From positions 620,001-684,000 of the forward strand of contig CM031557.1 in NCBI GenBank assembly GCA_018466975.1: a stretch of 64,000 nt of DNA, read 5' to 3'. Shown piece by piece: positions 23,697 to 34,322 of the stretch; positions within the stretch are counted from its first letter, which is position 1, and each line of letters opens with the position of its first letter. This DNA is from Sparassis latifolia. Lineage: Eukaryota > Basidiomycota > Agaricomycetes > Polyporales > Sparassidaceae. Both the position numbers and the translations under genes were made by a program. Below the pieces are notes generated by a model. The model was not told where the DNA came from, made no database searches, and saw nothing but the letters and a program-made list of their open reading frames with translations.

Positions 23697-24959
23697 AGTA
23701 CATATGGCTGATCTTTAAGTCTGACTTATCCTCAAACTGCTACCATGTAAATTAGCAAGTGACAGCTGGCAATACCAGGCAGACTCATGCTCACCTCATA
23801 GCAGCATGCTGGACAGGCATTGAGCACATGCCAGTCCAGAGTTCCACAGCCAAGTTCTGCCTGAATATGCTTGTCGATGATGCAATGTATCGAGAGGTAA
23901 ATGTTGAAGGCATCATTCAATGCCGAGTGATACCTTCAGCAATATGGAATCTATAGCACTGTAAGTAACAGCGAACATAGGAAAAATGTATATGTACCAC
24001 GTAATAATCACATATTACCTTGGTAAAAGCTTCTGCACTAAATGATGGCTTCTGAAGATGCAGCTGGTGGAATAATTTGAGAGTTTTGTATGAAATTGCG
24101 AGAGTGAGTGAGATGGGTGTGGTAGGAAGATAGCCTTGAGCTGCAATTGCCTTGGCCTGTGAGCGGCTCTCCCTTGTCCATGGTATGTGCACTGATGTGA
24201 TGAGGGAATAAATGTCGATCACCTCAATTGTAAAGCTGGAGTCTTCATCATCTTGACTACAGGCCTCTGGATCATGATGGAGCAGAGAGTCACAAGGCTG
24301 CAAAGGAAGATGGCACCATGAGAGGTAGAAATCAGTAAGGCTACTAATGAGGGGAGCCCAATTTGCTTGTGCACACTTGAGCCTAAGTCACCAGGTGCAA
24401 GCATTCTTGTACCACCATGTCTTCCATCTGCGAAGTAATGAGAATAATGGTGACAGAGAATAAGAGGAATATTACTCACTGACTGCAAATAATGTCCTGC
24501 ATAGCATGTGCAAATGAGCCTTTTGCATCATCTGAGAGAGTCTCCCAGTCCATTTGGTCATCCTCTTCGATTGGTAACATTGCTGATTCGTTCACATCTC
24601 TGCTCATCTCTGAATCTGCAAACTCCTCTCCATGGAGCTCTGACAGCAGCTGCAGGGATTCCCTGCTCAAACCTTCCTGAGAGTCAGTTAGTGTTAAGGG
24701 ATAGAAGTTATGTCGCACCTGCAACACTCCTCTCAACCACCTCTTGCATTGTATCCTGCTGCTGTAAGATGTCCTTCTGCTTCATCACCTTACTCACAAC
24801 TCGGAGAGTCCTGGTAGCCATCGCTGAGGCACTGTGATGGGTGGGCATAGAGATCCTCACTGATCGAGAGAATCCCTTTGACATCCTTGAGGTGGTAGGC
24901 ATCCTTAATTGTTGCACCAGAATGGCGACATTGGTGAGCGCACCACAAACATTTAGCAT
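23697..24959 (-). pseudogene. KDZ (Kyakuja-Dileera-Zisupton) transposase, truncated and decayed
   Basis: Minus-strand segments match the N-terminal half of KDZ transposases, a large family in Agaricomycetes. They include an acidic region (LLSELHGEEFADSEMSRDV, DDQMDWETLSDDAKGSFAHA), then IDIYSL, AIAAQGYLPTTPISLTLAIS, LFHQLHLQKPSFSAEAFTKV, and TLDWHVLNACPACCYE. After CCYE a plausible intron (about 23732-23790, GTGAGC to GCAG) is followed by FEDKSDLKISHMY, which runs straight into the 3' LTR at 23696. Introns and frame changes separate the segments. The catalytic DDE part, which would lie further downstream, is absent. It would have moved its own DNA element; this copy cannot. Confidence 0.8.
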
Positions 24960-25129
24960 GAGCCAGCGCCACTGCTATGCACAATGTCCAGGCAGCGTCA
25001 ATGAGCGCCTATCCCACATTTAACACAGCCACGTGATATGAAAAGATTTGCAATGGTGTATGTGAACAGGAAGACCTTATAGTAGTATACATTGCAGACA
25101 GGTTAGAGATCAGAAATGCCCTCTAATAT

Positions 25130-25594
25130 GCAAAAGGAAAGAAGAAAAAATGTGGAAAAATGAGGGAGAGACCCATGCTCATCATCAGGCATGACAAGCA
25201 TGAGAGGAAGTGCATTGCAGAAGGCATGTGCAAGGGGCGGGAGGCACTGCCAAATGTACATGCAAAAGGAAAGAAGAAAAAGTGTGAAAAACTGAGGGAG
25301 ATACTCGCACTCCTCATCGGGCATGATGAGCACAAGAGAGTGCACATTGCAGAGCACACATGCAGGGGGCAGGAGGTGCTGCCGGACTTATCCGGGGTGG
25401 GAGGCACATCATCAGCACCAGTGCCACTGTTATCTACAATGCCGATGCTATCTCGGAGATCAGCATCAGCAAAACCCAACTTTTTCTTACAGAGCTATTT
25501 TGACTTTTCAGTCTTACAACCCTTATTTAAGGTAATAAGTCTTCAAATAAGTGTCAATAAGTCTGATTTCAGACACTCATGTAATATACATTAG
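25130..25594 (+). CDS. Hypothetical open frame with a two-unit, ~42-residue repeat
   Basis: A plus-strand frame reads two tandem copies of a unit with the pattern K-x-K-K-K-C-x-K-L-R-E ... L-I-x-H-D-x-H-x-R ... I-A-E-x-x-C-x-G-x-E-x-L-P. At the DNA level the copies lie at about 25131-25257 and 25259-25385. Conserved Cys and His give the unit a faint zinc-binding look. After the second copy the frame continues into a MITE at 25464 and ends at 25594, so the C-terminus is probably foreign. I do not recognise the family. The frame begins in sequence next to the KDZ remnant and may be part of an accessory gene of that element. Confidence 0.35.
   Translation, partial: AKGKKKKCGKMRERPMLIIRHDKHERKCIAEGMCKGREALPNVHAKGKKKKCEKLREILALLIGHDEHKRVHIAEHTCRGQEVLPDLSGVGGTSSAPVPLLSTMPMLSRRSASAKPNFFLQSYFDFSVLQPLFKVISLQISVNKSDFRHSCNIH
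25131..25385. repeat. Two-copy direct repeat, unit about 127 bp
   Basis: Units start with CAAAAGGAAAGAAGAAAAA at about 25131 and again at about 25262 and each end near GAGGYRCTGCC. The copies differ at many positions but keep their length, so the duplication is old and was probably maintained as coding sequence for a while. Confidence 0.7.
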
Positions 25595-25687
25595 GCTCCT
25601 TTTTGACCTTATACCTTTAAATAAGGATTGTAAGTCCATTTAAGTCTTTTAAGTACCCTTTTAAGTAAAAGTTGGGTTTTGCTGATG
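25464..25687. mobile_element. 224-bp MITE with CATCAGCAAAACCC ends
   Basis: Terminal inverted repeats of about 19-20 bp: CATCAGCAAAACCCAACTTT at the left and the reverse complement AAAGTTGGGTTTTGCTGATG at the right. Inside are several TAAGTC/GACTTA words and an AT-rich centre, with no coding capacity. No target duplication is obvious. Superfamily unknown. It truncates the repeat-containing frame to its left. Confidence 0.75.
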
Positions 25688-26033
25688 AGGCACGATAGCA
25701 ATGACATAAGGTCTTGTAACATAGAGGAGAGGCGGCATTATTGCCTGCATTATTAGCAACTACAGGAGATATGATAATTCAGGCTAGTTAGCCCAGCAAT
25801 CCAGGGGGTATATACCGAGCTTATTAGCTAAGATACATGTGAGGTCCAGGTGCTTGCTGCTCTTGGTCAAGACAACCTGTCTTGTCCAAGAAAAGGGATC
25901 CATCTTGGAGAAGACTGCCATCTTGCAGGCTTGGATGTCTTGACCTCGTGCAAGACATGCAAGACCATGCGTAGTTTTCCTGATGGCCTGCACTGATGAA
26001 CCAGCACCCTTCATGTGTACACAAAGCTGTATA

Positions 26034-26416
26034 CTGTAGCTTTTTGACCAATCCAGATGGGGGTGTGACCACGGACAGGTTTGCAATGATCCGGACAGGC
26101 GGACAGGTCAGATGCAACAGCGGACGCATGAGATCTTGCAGACACCTGCCGGCTGTCAGGCCGGCCAACCTGCAGCTATTTGCCGCCACGGAGGGGGTGT
26201 TGAATGCTAACTGTGTGTTAGCCTTCCTGTCATTAGCATTGCAGCATTCCCTGCATGTTGTGAGTGTCCTTGCGCCGCAGGCCTCGGAAAATCCGCCCGG
26301 AACAGCTAATGGTCACATCCGGACACCACCTGTGTGACCACGGACAGAGTGTCGGATTCCGGACAGGCCAAGGTCCTTGTGACCTGTGACCGTCCGGATT
26401 GGTCGAAAACCTACAG
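26034..26416. mobile_element. 383-bp Tc1/mariner-like MITE flanked by TA
   Basis: The left arm CTGTAGCTTTTTGACCAATC and the right arm (reverse complement CTGTAGGTTTTCGACCAATC) form about 25-bp terminal inverted repeats. TA dinucleotides at 26032-26033 and 26417-26418 fit the target duplication of Tc1/mariner elements. Subterminal words (GTGTGACCACGGACAG, GGACAGGCGGACAGG, CCGTCCGGAT) recur in both orientations. No transposase is encoded. The stretch between this element and the MITE at 25464-25687 holds no gene that I can support. Confidence 0.75.
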
Positions 26417-26763
26417 TACCACGATCCTGATTTGTAGTGAATTTCTTGCAAGACTACCGTACTAATACCATGCCAGAGTATAATATTTACACAGTTGGTG
26501 CAACCCTCGCGGAAATGCATATCCTCGATTCAAATTTCTGTAATCCCGAGCGTCTGCGAATTTTCCGATCAATGCACTTATACCGGCGGTCTCGCACTGA
26601 GAAATGCCTGTAATCAGGCCCAAATTTGCAATGTGTAAACCTGATGCTCGCGCTGCTCTCAATGACCGTCCGATAATCGACGTCATCATTTGCTCAACAA
26701 TCTTATTTGAATACAAATCTCCCAGCGTTCTAGTCGTACAACACCTCGATTCCCTTCCAACAA

Positions 26764-27303
26764 TTAAGTAGTCGGGGCTGGGAGCGGACCATTCGGGGCA
26801 AAGGGGTCCACGTCGCCCACCACGATGTCGTGCTTCTTCCACAAACTCTTGTCGGTGGGGACGTGAAACGTAAACCTCTTTCTACCAGAGGTATCTCGAT
26901 GGCCCAAACGCTGTCCTTTGGCATTGAAGAACCGCGCAGTGATATGAGGAAGTCTGTCAGATGCAGACTCATGTTCTTCCTTACTGGGTTTACTATCAGC
27001 CATTCTGAACGGGCGAATCTCAAATAGGATAAGTACACACCGAATGTCGCAAGAAACGGCACCTGCGTCATCAAGACCAGAGGCCTGTGCGAACTCTTTC
27101 ACGAGTGTCTCGTTCAGGGTCTTGAAAGCCAGTTTAGCCGCAGTGGACGTGAGAGCATCGAACTGGCTCCAAGAGAGGTTGGAGACCGAACGATTGTTCC
27201 AGAGAGCATTGGCAACAAATCTAACTCTGGCTAGCATAATTCGAATCTTGACGACAGGATAATCAGCGTTCCAAACGCAACGAGACCGGGTCGAAGGGCG
27301 CAC
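26764..27303 (-). CDS. Hypothetical protein, about 179 codons
   Basis: A minus-strand frame starting at ATG 27303 is open to 26764. The protein has a hydrophilic C-terminal half with a probable beta-rich domain (LPHITARFFNAKGQRL, RKRFTFHVPTDKSLW, DIVVGDVDPFAPNGP). I do not recognise it. A possible 63-nt intron (GTGCCG to TTCAG, about 27005-27067) would change the frame downstream, so either an unspliced 179-residue product or a spliced one ending elsewhere is possible; the unspliced frame has the more protein-like composition. It stands alone between transposon debris and a decayed repeat array, so it may be a gene fragment. Confidence 0.4.
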   Translation of the reverse strand: MRPSTRSRCVWNADYPVVKIRIMLARVRFVANALWNNRSVSNLSWSQFDALTSTAAKLAFKTLNETLVKEFAQASGLDDAGAVSCDIRCVLILFEIRPFRMADSKPSKEEHESASDRLPHITARFFNAKGQRLGHRDTSGRKRFTFHVPTDKSLWKKHDIVVGDVDPFAPNGPLPAPTT

Positions 27304-27559
27304 AAATTGTTTCGTTCAAGATATGAGGAACCTGACAACGAGGTGATCAGCGTTCCGAAAACCAAATAATATGAGTCGAAGAGCGTACTCCGAGGTTTGT
27401 CAGGATAGTGGTTGAGGTGGGGGTAGGACAGAGGGTGGTTTTATACGGTCCGTCTCATGTCATAGCGATGATTCGTGGTTGACATTTACGGTGTCGGCCG
27501 ATAGCAGTATGACTGTCAAGGTTTCGGCGGAGAACAACCCCTGATGGCGACTACTAGCT

Positions 27560-29230
27560 TCATCGAAAATAAGAAGTACTGATGAGACCAAACCACATGA
27601 GGCTTGATGGCATGCCGGACAAGATACAACCGAAAAAGGACCGCCAACTGAAAATTTTTCGCTCTAGTATGTATGTCGGTAGCGCGTACGGAACAACGAG
27701 GAAAAGGCTATATTTCAAATCAGCTGTTGGGCCTGTGACGAGTCAGTTTTATGAAAACGCACCCGCCCACAATCAGAATTCTGCCCGCGATAGCTTGTAG
27801 TTGATGGACGGTGTTTGGGGTTTGGAGACACAATGGTTGAGAAATACAGAGATCTCTCGATAGTTCGGGTGAAAAATGGAAAAAGACTGTTCCTGTGAGC
27901 ATGTCGGATAAGACGTACAGGTGGCAAGCGGCTGGGCTCTAACGTTTCAGTGGCTAAAGAAAGGATGTGTGCAGGGAAACCGGAACAATACCTGACAAGA
28001 GAAGACACCGCTCCGCGCTGATGTTTCTGTGGGTCAAGAAGCATCCATACAGAAATACTAGAACAAGAACAAACCGAAGAACCGCCTGTCAGCACTGATA
28101 TCTCGGTGTGTCGAGAATCATGAGTGCACAGACACTATGACAAGGATGGACAAGACGTACCGGTAGAAAACGTCGAGAAGCAATGATGTTTCGACAGGTC
28201 GAGAAGCACGGACTCATAAGATCAAGAATTAGAGCGAACTTCAGTCAGCTGTAGACTCAAGGTGAGTCAGTTGCATGAAAATGGGCTCGCGAATTGAAAA
28301 CGCCGCTTGGCGCTGAGGTTTCGGTAGGGCGAGAAGCATGAGTGCGGAGACACTAGGCCAAGGATGGACACGACGCATCGCTTGAAAACGTCGCTCAACG
28401 CTGATGTTTCGACAGGTCGAGAAGCACAGACTCATAGGATCAGGAATTAGAGCGAGAATCTCAGTCAGCTGTAGACTCAAGGTGAGTCAGTTGCATGAAA
28501 ATGGGCTCGTGAATTTTCCCGCAATGGCCACCGAATAATTGACGCTGGACGTCTTGAACATGAATCCGTCCAAATAATTCTGATGATCCAAACAAGAAGG
28601 CTGTCCCTGTTCTCGTGCCGGACAAGAAGCATCAGGGTGACCCCATCAAATCCACAATTGTCGTCGTCGGATAGCGTGCGTACAAAATAAGTAGGATGAT
28701 AATCGTAAACTTCGAGGTGTATATCCTTATGCACAAAAAGGTTTTACTTGATTGACGGTGTTTGGCTATGTGGGACGCATTGATGGATGAATCAGGTGGA
28801 AAATGGTGCCTGCAGGAATGTCATATGAGACGTGCCATCAGAATTCAACTTCATGTTCCGCTGGATGAAAGAACAGGCGTACAAGATCAGTAGAATGTAA
28901 ATCGATAGCATACTAACTCCAGGCCTGATGGCCCGGTAGTTTTCACATGTCGGATAATACGCCCCGTTACATGGGAATTTTCCAGTGGCTTGTGGGTGTC
29001 TTAACGATATTTGGCTCTAGGACGTATCGGTAGGAGAAAATATAGTGTGTCTGGATGACTCGGGTGAATCAGACAAAAAGGCTGCCTGCATGTCGGGGAA
29101 GGCACCAGAAGGAGACGCCATATGCTGCCGTAGGTCGAGAAGCATGCAGAACGACTAGAACGAGGACGGATTGCGAATCAGTTCCGAGTCGTGGTGATGA
29201 TAGTAATCTGGACACATATTTGTTGCTGTT
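27560..29230. repeat. Decayed satellite-like repeat array
   Basis: The same words recur at irregular spacing with heavy mutation: GACGGTGTTTGG (27809, 28754, degraded near 29005 and 29225), GTCGAGAAGCAT-like words (near 28030, 28197, 28330, 28417 and 29134), ATGTCGGATAAGACG-like words (27901, 28948, 29090) and CATGAAAATGGGCTCG (28276, 28494, degraded at 27750). The order suggests several diverged copies of a longer unit. No open frame survives. The array ends just upstream of the SRPK-like kinase gene. Confidence 0.6.
28093..28528. repeat. Tandem pair of 218-bp units inside the array
   Basis: 28093-28310 and 28311-28528 align over their length. The last 110 bp, from GATGTTTCGACAGGTCGAGA (28185 and 28403) to GGGCTCGNGAATT, are nearly identical, while the first 90 bp are more diverged. 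This is a recent local duplication within an otherwise old repeat array. Confidence 0.8.
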
Positions 29231-29394
29231 TGGCTTTGTGGTAGCCTAAAACGAACGCCTCCGGAATTTCCTTCACCCGAAAGCGCCTGCCTGCGTAAAC
29301 AACAAGTAAACAATATCCTGATACCGTCTAGACACGGCTACACCCGGGCATGTCCTTTTAATCTGTGCGTAGCTAGCGGTTCCGACTCTTCAGC

Positions 29395-31218
29395 ATGCTG
29401 CGCCCCTCGCTTTTTCTCCCTCTCGCACAGAGTTCACACCGTATATCCGCATCCTCAATAGTCTTGCGATCCAAACTCAGAAGGCTGTCACTACCACACT
29501 ATCGCGCACCTAAACGAAGGGTTCACATGGCTTCTTCAACTACCAGCCATGCCGTCGAGGCTCCTGCATCTATTGAGTACACTGCTCTGGAGTTTTACGA
29601 AGAGCCGTTCGCGCTCGACGTCCATCAAGGATTCGGTTATGCCAAAATCAACATTGGCGACCGCCTTGGGCCCCACGATCGTTTCGAGATCCTCCACAAA
29701 CTGGGTTGGGGGATGTACGCCACTACTTGGCTAGTCAAGGACCACGAGTTTGTTCCGTCCAAATTCTGTTCAATCTTTGACACTCACCGCTAAATGGTAT
29801 CTCAGGCAGAATCGGCACCTGGCCTTGAAGATTCTCACCACGTACGGCACGCACCTTGAGCGTGGCGAGGTCAAGGAACACCCACATATGCACGAGGCGG
29901 ATATCATGCGAGCGGTTTCACGACAGACGTCTTCACCTGGTGCCGAAAACTGCATCCAATTGGTCGACTCGTTCTACGTCAAACGCGAGACCGGCAATCA
30001 TCTCTGCCTCTTAACTGAAGTGGCTGGAATGAATCTGGATCGGCTTCAAGTCTTGATAACTACCGATGGGGGATTTCCCACTGAACTGGTCAAGTTATTC
30101 GTAATACAAATCTGTCTTGCTTTGGATTATTTGCACACGGAATGCCGCGTCGTGCACACTGGTACGATATTTCCCAGCTTGCCCGTGACACGCTGATGTA
30201 AGGCCGGATCATGGTTTGCGTTGTAGACATCAAACCCAGCAATCTACTTCTGAGCTTCCTCCCTAACATTCGCGACGAGATCGTCATGCTGCACCTGAAG
30301 TACAGGCCTGTGCAGAGACACCCGTCTAAGACTATATTGGACATCACGGAGGAGACGATCGTGTCCGAAGCACTCCCGCTGCCAGGCTTCGATGAAGTCC
30401 ATCCCATGAGCTGGATCGTCAAGGTCGCGGACTTTGGGTCTGGTAAGCGCGAAATGGTGTGCCTCCTTATCCCCATTCTCATGCGGAGCACTGTCCGCGC
30501 CTTTGCAGCGCAGTGGTTGGAGAACAGGAGTACTGACCGTGTGCAGGCAGTCGGACTCCGTGCGCCCGAGGTCATCCTTGGGCGCGCGTGGGACGAGAAG
30601 ATTGACATCTGGTCTCTCGGATGCATGGTACGTGCGCCTCGCGCTTTCCATTCGGTCGTCAACCAGGTGATGATGGCGCATTTCGCGAGTAATAGGTATT
30701 TGAATTTTTGACGGGCAAAAACCTTTTTCGTGCAGAAGAAACGCGCACGTGGTCGGAAGAAGAGGACGCTTTGGCGGCGCACTTGGAGACGCACAAGCTG
30801 ACACGGTTCCCACCTCAGTTCTATGAAGGGTCCAAGCATGCCTCTCGATATCTGAATGAAGACGGTGCGTCCTCGAGCGGCCCTACCTTATCATGAGCGC
30901 TCATGTACGGCCTTAGGAACGCTGCGCAACATCCCCGAGAGCATGATCTATCCGAAGACGCTGAAGCGTATCCTGTCGGTGTATAAGGTGCCTATTAACC
31001 TTGATGACCCCGAGAGCGAGCGCGACCTCGCCATCTCATTCATGGAGAGATGCTTGACCCTGGATGCCCGAGAGCGAGCGACGGCGGCAGAGCTTTTGCA
31101 GCACCCCTGGCTCCAGCGGGTAGGGGAAGATTACGACAGCGAGCGCATAGCCAAAAGGACACACTTCGGACACGACACCATGACCGTGCCCAATGAACGT
31201 GATGGAGGCTCGGCGTGA
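29395..31218 (+). CDS. SRPK-like protein kinase
   Basis: Serine/threonine kinase of the SR-protein-kinase type expanded in Agaricomycetes. Model: start 29527 (or in-frame ATG 29395), exons to 29747, 29806-30161, 30227-30442, 30509-30627, 30696-30864, 30917-31218; all five introns are GT-AG, 52-68 nt, and phase is kept (460 residues from 29527). The nucleotide-binding lobe is KLGWGMYATTWLVKD; the lysine is in NRHLALKIL. The catalytic loop is HTDIKPSN (HTD for HRD), the metal site VADFGSAQW, the activation end GLRAPEVILG, then DIWSLGCM and a C-lobe ending in ARERATAAELLQHPWL. The extra 44 residues from 29395 are Arg/Ser/Leu-rich without acids and look like a mitochondrial presequence. Substrates are unknown. 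Confidence 0.88.
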
Positions 31219-31449
31219 ACTCTTCCACTGCTCGCAGTCGCAATTGGATGTTTTCACTTAGTTTGCGAAATGCTGCGGACGTCGGTTTCGGATGAATTGT
31301 AATGGTACTATGATGTGAAACCACCTCTCAATGTTAATCATGTTCTTATGAAGCCTTGTTATATATCGACATATCAGGGTATAATGCCTATCACCACACT
31401 ACCGGCCTCTACAAAATAAACATATACAGTTCCCGACATAAACTCTACT
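31219..31449. other. Convergent 3' intergenic spacer
   Basis: 231 bp between the stop of the plus-strand kinase and the stop of the minus-strand sphingoid base kinase. It must hold both transcription ends. It is AT-rich, with no other feature that I can support. Confidence 0.5.
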
Positions 31450-33556
31450 CTAGCTTGCACACACGAAGCAACCCGCTTCGTCGTCATCCGCATCCTTCCT
31501 AGCTTCGTAGTCGCGAGGGAAGTCGAACTTGGCTTGGTAATACCCACACGGACTAAGCAGCGTCGCGAGCCCGCGATGTACCTCCACTTGGAACGGCGCG
31601 AATGGATATGCCTCGCCGTCGACGGCAAGGCATCCTCCGGGCTTGTACGGCTCGATGCGGTACGCATGCGCCTTGAAGTAGTGTTGCTGTGGACACATTG
31701 CATCAGATCAGATCAGCGCCGAACCAACCGGGCTAGCTGGCGCCAAAGGAAAACGCACATGCTCGAGCCAGAAGTTCCCGCCCTGCGGCGCGGTGGCGAT
31801 GGACTCAAGCAACTCCCTGCGCGAGCCCTGCCTCTCACATGAGCCAAATGCATGCATACAGAGAGAAGGCAGCACGTACCACCTCCTGCGCTACGACGTC
31901 GATGAGCCCGTCATCGGGCACGGACACAGGAAACTGCATGAATTCGCGCGACACGAACGGGCCCTTGCCCGCATACACGTACAGCAGAGGGCACGTGAGC
32001 GTAATCCACCCGTCCGTGTCCGCACTCGACGCGTAGTCCAGCGCGGGCAGCGCCGCCGTCGATGCGGAACCCGGATCCTTGCCGTTCGGGTCGACGCTGG
32101 TCGCGCTTCCATAGCTTGGTGATTGCGAATGATGGGGGTTGGACTTTTGCGGGAGGAAACGCGCGCGTGAGGCGTGAAGGGCGTGTACCATCTGGGTCTT
32201 GTCAGACTCTGCGACTTTGACGGAGAGCGTTACCGGGCAATGCTTCATGGTGATGACTGGGGTGCATCAACGGTACTTCCTGGGTCAAGATAAGGGAGCA
32301 GACGTACCTCCGCGCAGGAATCCTAGCAAGAAGCGTCTGATGGTTGTAAAGGACAGTCAAGATGGCTAGGGTTGGTGCAAGGAAGCGCAAAGCTCACCCA
32401 GAACCCAGGAATCGCATGTTCTCGGTCCCCAGATCGACGTCAGCCAGTAGACCAACTGTCTGTGTCATAAACGAGTATACCCGCTCGGTGTTCTGCTGCA
32501 CCGACATCAAGTCCACGCTCATCGGCTGGCCTACGAATTCCCCATTAAAGCCGGATACACTATACAAACGGTGCAGGACGGACCTTTGACAGCGTTCAAG
32601 GCCGCTGCAAAGACGTCGGACCCATCCTGAAGACAAGAAGTAAGCACCCTTGAGTCACTACGCTGAAATCTGCGTAGACGACCGACCTGTATCCCAAGGA
32701 GATCCAGCGACAGTCCATTTCCCGATCCGCACGGTATGGGCGCAACAGGGGTGCGGAATGCCTTCTCAGCGTCCGCGCGCGCGGCGAAACCGTTCATCAC
32801 CTCGTGAATGAGCCCATCGCCCGACACGGTAACGATCGCGTCGAAGTCGTCTAGTGGGAGCTCTTTCACGATCTCTGTGGCGTGCCCGCGATCACGAGTG
32901 ACTGGATTAGTGCGTATATGCGTCAGATTGTTGGAGGGGAGGATAGGGGCGTACATGTTACGTCGACGAGGCAGCGGGAGGCACGGAGGACTGGCTCGAC
33001 TTTCTTTAAGTAGTTAGAGACTGCGTTTCCCTGGCAGCGTAGCTGATAAGCAACAAATGTAGCGCAGGTACAATAACCATACATACAGAGCCGCTGTGAG
33101 GGTTCACCAGTACACGCAGTCTCCTCTGGCGCTTGGTACCTACAACTCAAGCACATCAATCACTATACTCACGCCGCGAGAATAAAACCAGAATTACCTG
33201 CATATGCCGCCGTCATGAGCAGATCCGTAAATGCACACGCAGTGCCCTCTTCGCCATGCGCGCACCGGCCGTTCAGCTGGACAAACGACCACGCTGCCTT
33301 CGCGCTCTTGCGCACCAGGAGCGAGATCTCGACCATCGTCCCAGCGCACTCCGCCCACAGCACGTTTCTCGTATCAGTCTCGTATTCTTTACGATCTGAA
33401 CGCATTGCAGTGTCAATTTTGGACAGGGTCGAAGAACGCGCCCGACTCACTGAAGTGACCAGTGCGCTGCACACACAAAAACGCATCCGTCAGCGTGAGT
33501 TCGATGCACCCGCCGCGCACACCGGAAAGCTTGAGTGTGTGAGATGTGCGAGCCAT
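31450..33556 (-). CDS. LCB4: Sphingoid long-chain-base kinase (sphingosine kinase)
   Basis: Phosphorylates sphingoid bases (dihydrosphingosine, phytosphingosine) to their 1-phosphates. Model on the minus strand from ATG 33556: 33556-33451, 33395-33198, 33139-33087, 33030-32955, 32901-32687, 32626-32584, 32530-32398, 32336-32308, 32256-31880, 31827-31759, 31686-31450. That is 11 exons, introns 51-72 nt, phase consistent, 511 residues. DAG/sphingosine kinase motifs in order: RVLVNPHSGSGNAVSNY, DAIVTVSGDGLIHEVMNG (nucleotide binding), PIPCGSGNGLSLDLLG, GLLADVDLGTENMRFLG, and the C-terminal VDGEAYPFAPFQVEVH. The upstream lipid-sensing N-terminal part has EISLLVRKSAKAAWSFVQLNG. All key blocks are intact. 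Fungi often have one or two such genes (LCB4/LCB5), so the symbol denotes the family. Confidence 0.93.
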
Positions 33557-34322
33557 CCCTGCACACACGTTTCGTCACCAAGACCAACCCACTTGCCCAG
33601 TCGACGAGCAGAGTACACCGTGCACACGACGAGAAAGCCCCCTCGAAGTCCCGAGTTCCTGGCGGTGTTATACCGACTACACGCCAAGGCTCTGAGACGT
33701 GCACAACGAGCTAGTGGGACCGCGTGCCGAGGACTCAAAAGAGATTTCCGGCATGAAAGGCCCCTGGCGGATTGCGCCAAGTTATCGCCAAGAATATCAT
33801 ATGCCGCTGCGGAAGCTCTAGACCCCAAGAGATCCCCACGTCTATTAGTAACCTAATTCTGCTGACACCACTCCCGCCGGATGACATCTGGCCCGGCGAC
33901 TAACGCTGCTTGAGCATCTCCAATCTTCAACTCTTTCAAGAAGACTCCGAGTACAGTCGTTGTACTGAAACATAGGTGAACGGAGCTTATTGTTTGTAGA
34001 TCATAGACAAGAACGCACTCCTACGCACGAATATGCGCACCTCTCCGCAGTCATGTTAAATCGCCCGGATCGTACTTACTTTACTTGGTGGTAGTCACTT
34101 AGACAGATCTCAGATCCATGGTTTGGCTTCGGCGCTATAATTGAGCTTCGCGCATGCTACAAACATACACTCAACGAAAGGCTCATGATGGATTGAATGT
34201 GTCAGACAGCGTATAAAAATGCCGAAATAGTCCCACCTGCACAATTCAACAGAATAACAGAAAACTATTGAACCATACAGCGATCCAAGACTACTAGTCT
34301 CTCACTCGAGCCTACCGCGCAG
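33557..34322. other. Intergenic: promoter of the sphingoid base kinase and 3' flank of the protease
   Basis: The stretch of about 0.77 kb between two minus-strand genes contains no conserved coding signal. The open frame at 33215-33856 on the plus strand is antisense to the kinase. Confidence 0.5.

Noticed and set aside
27005..27067. Possible intron in the hypothetical gene at 26764-27303
   Set aside because: Splicing it would replace a protein-like C-terminal frame with an unlikely one; kept only as an alternative in the entry.
33215..33856. 213-codon plus-strand frame
   Set aside because: Antisense of the first exons of the sphingoid base kinase, whose splice sites and conserved motifs are clear.
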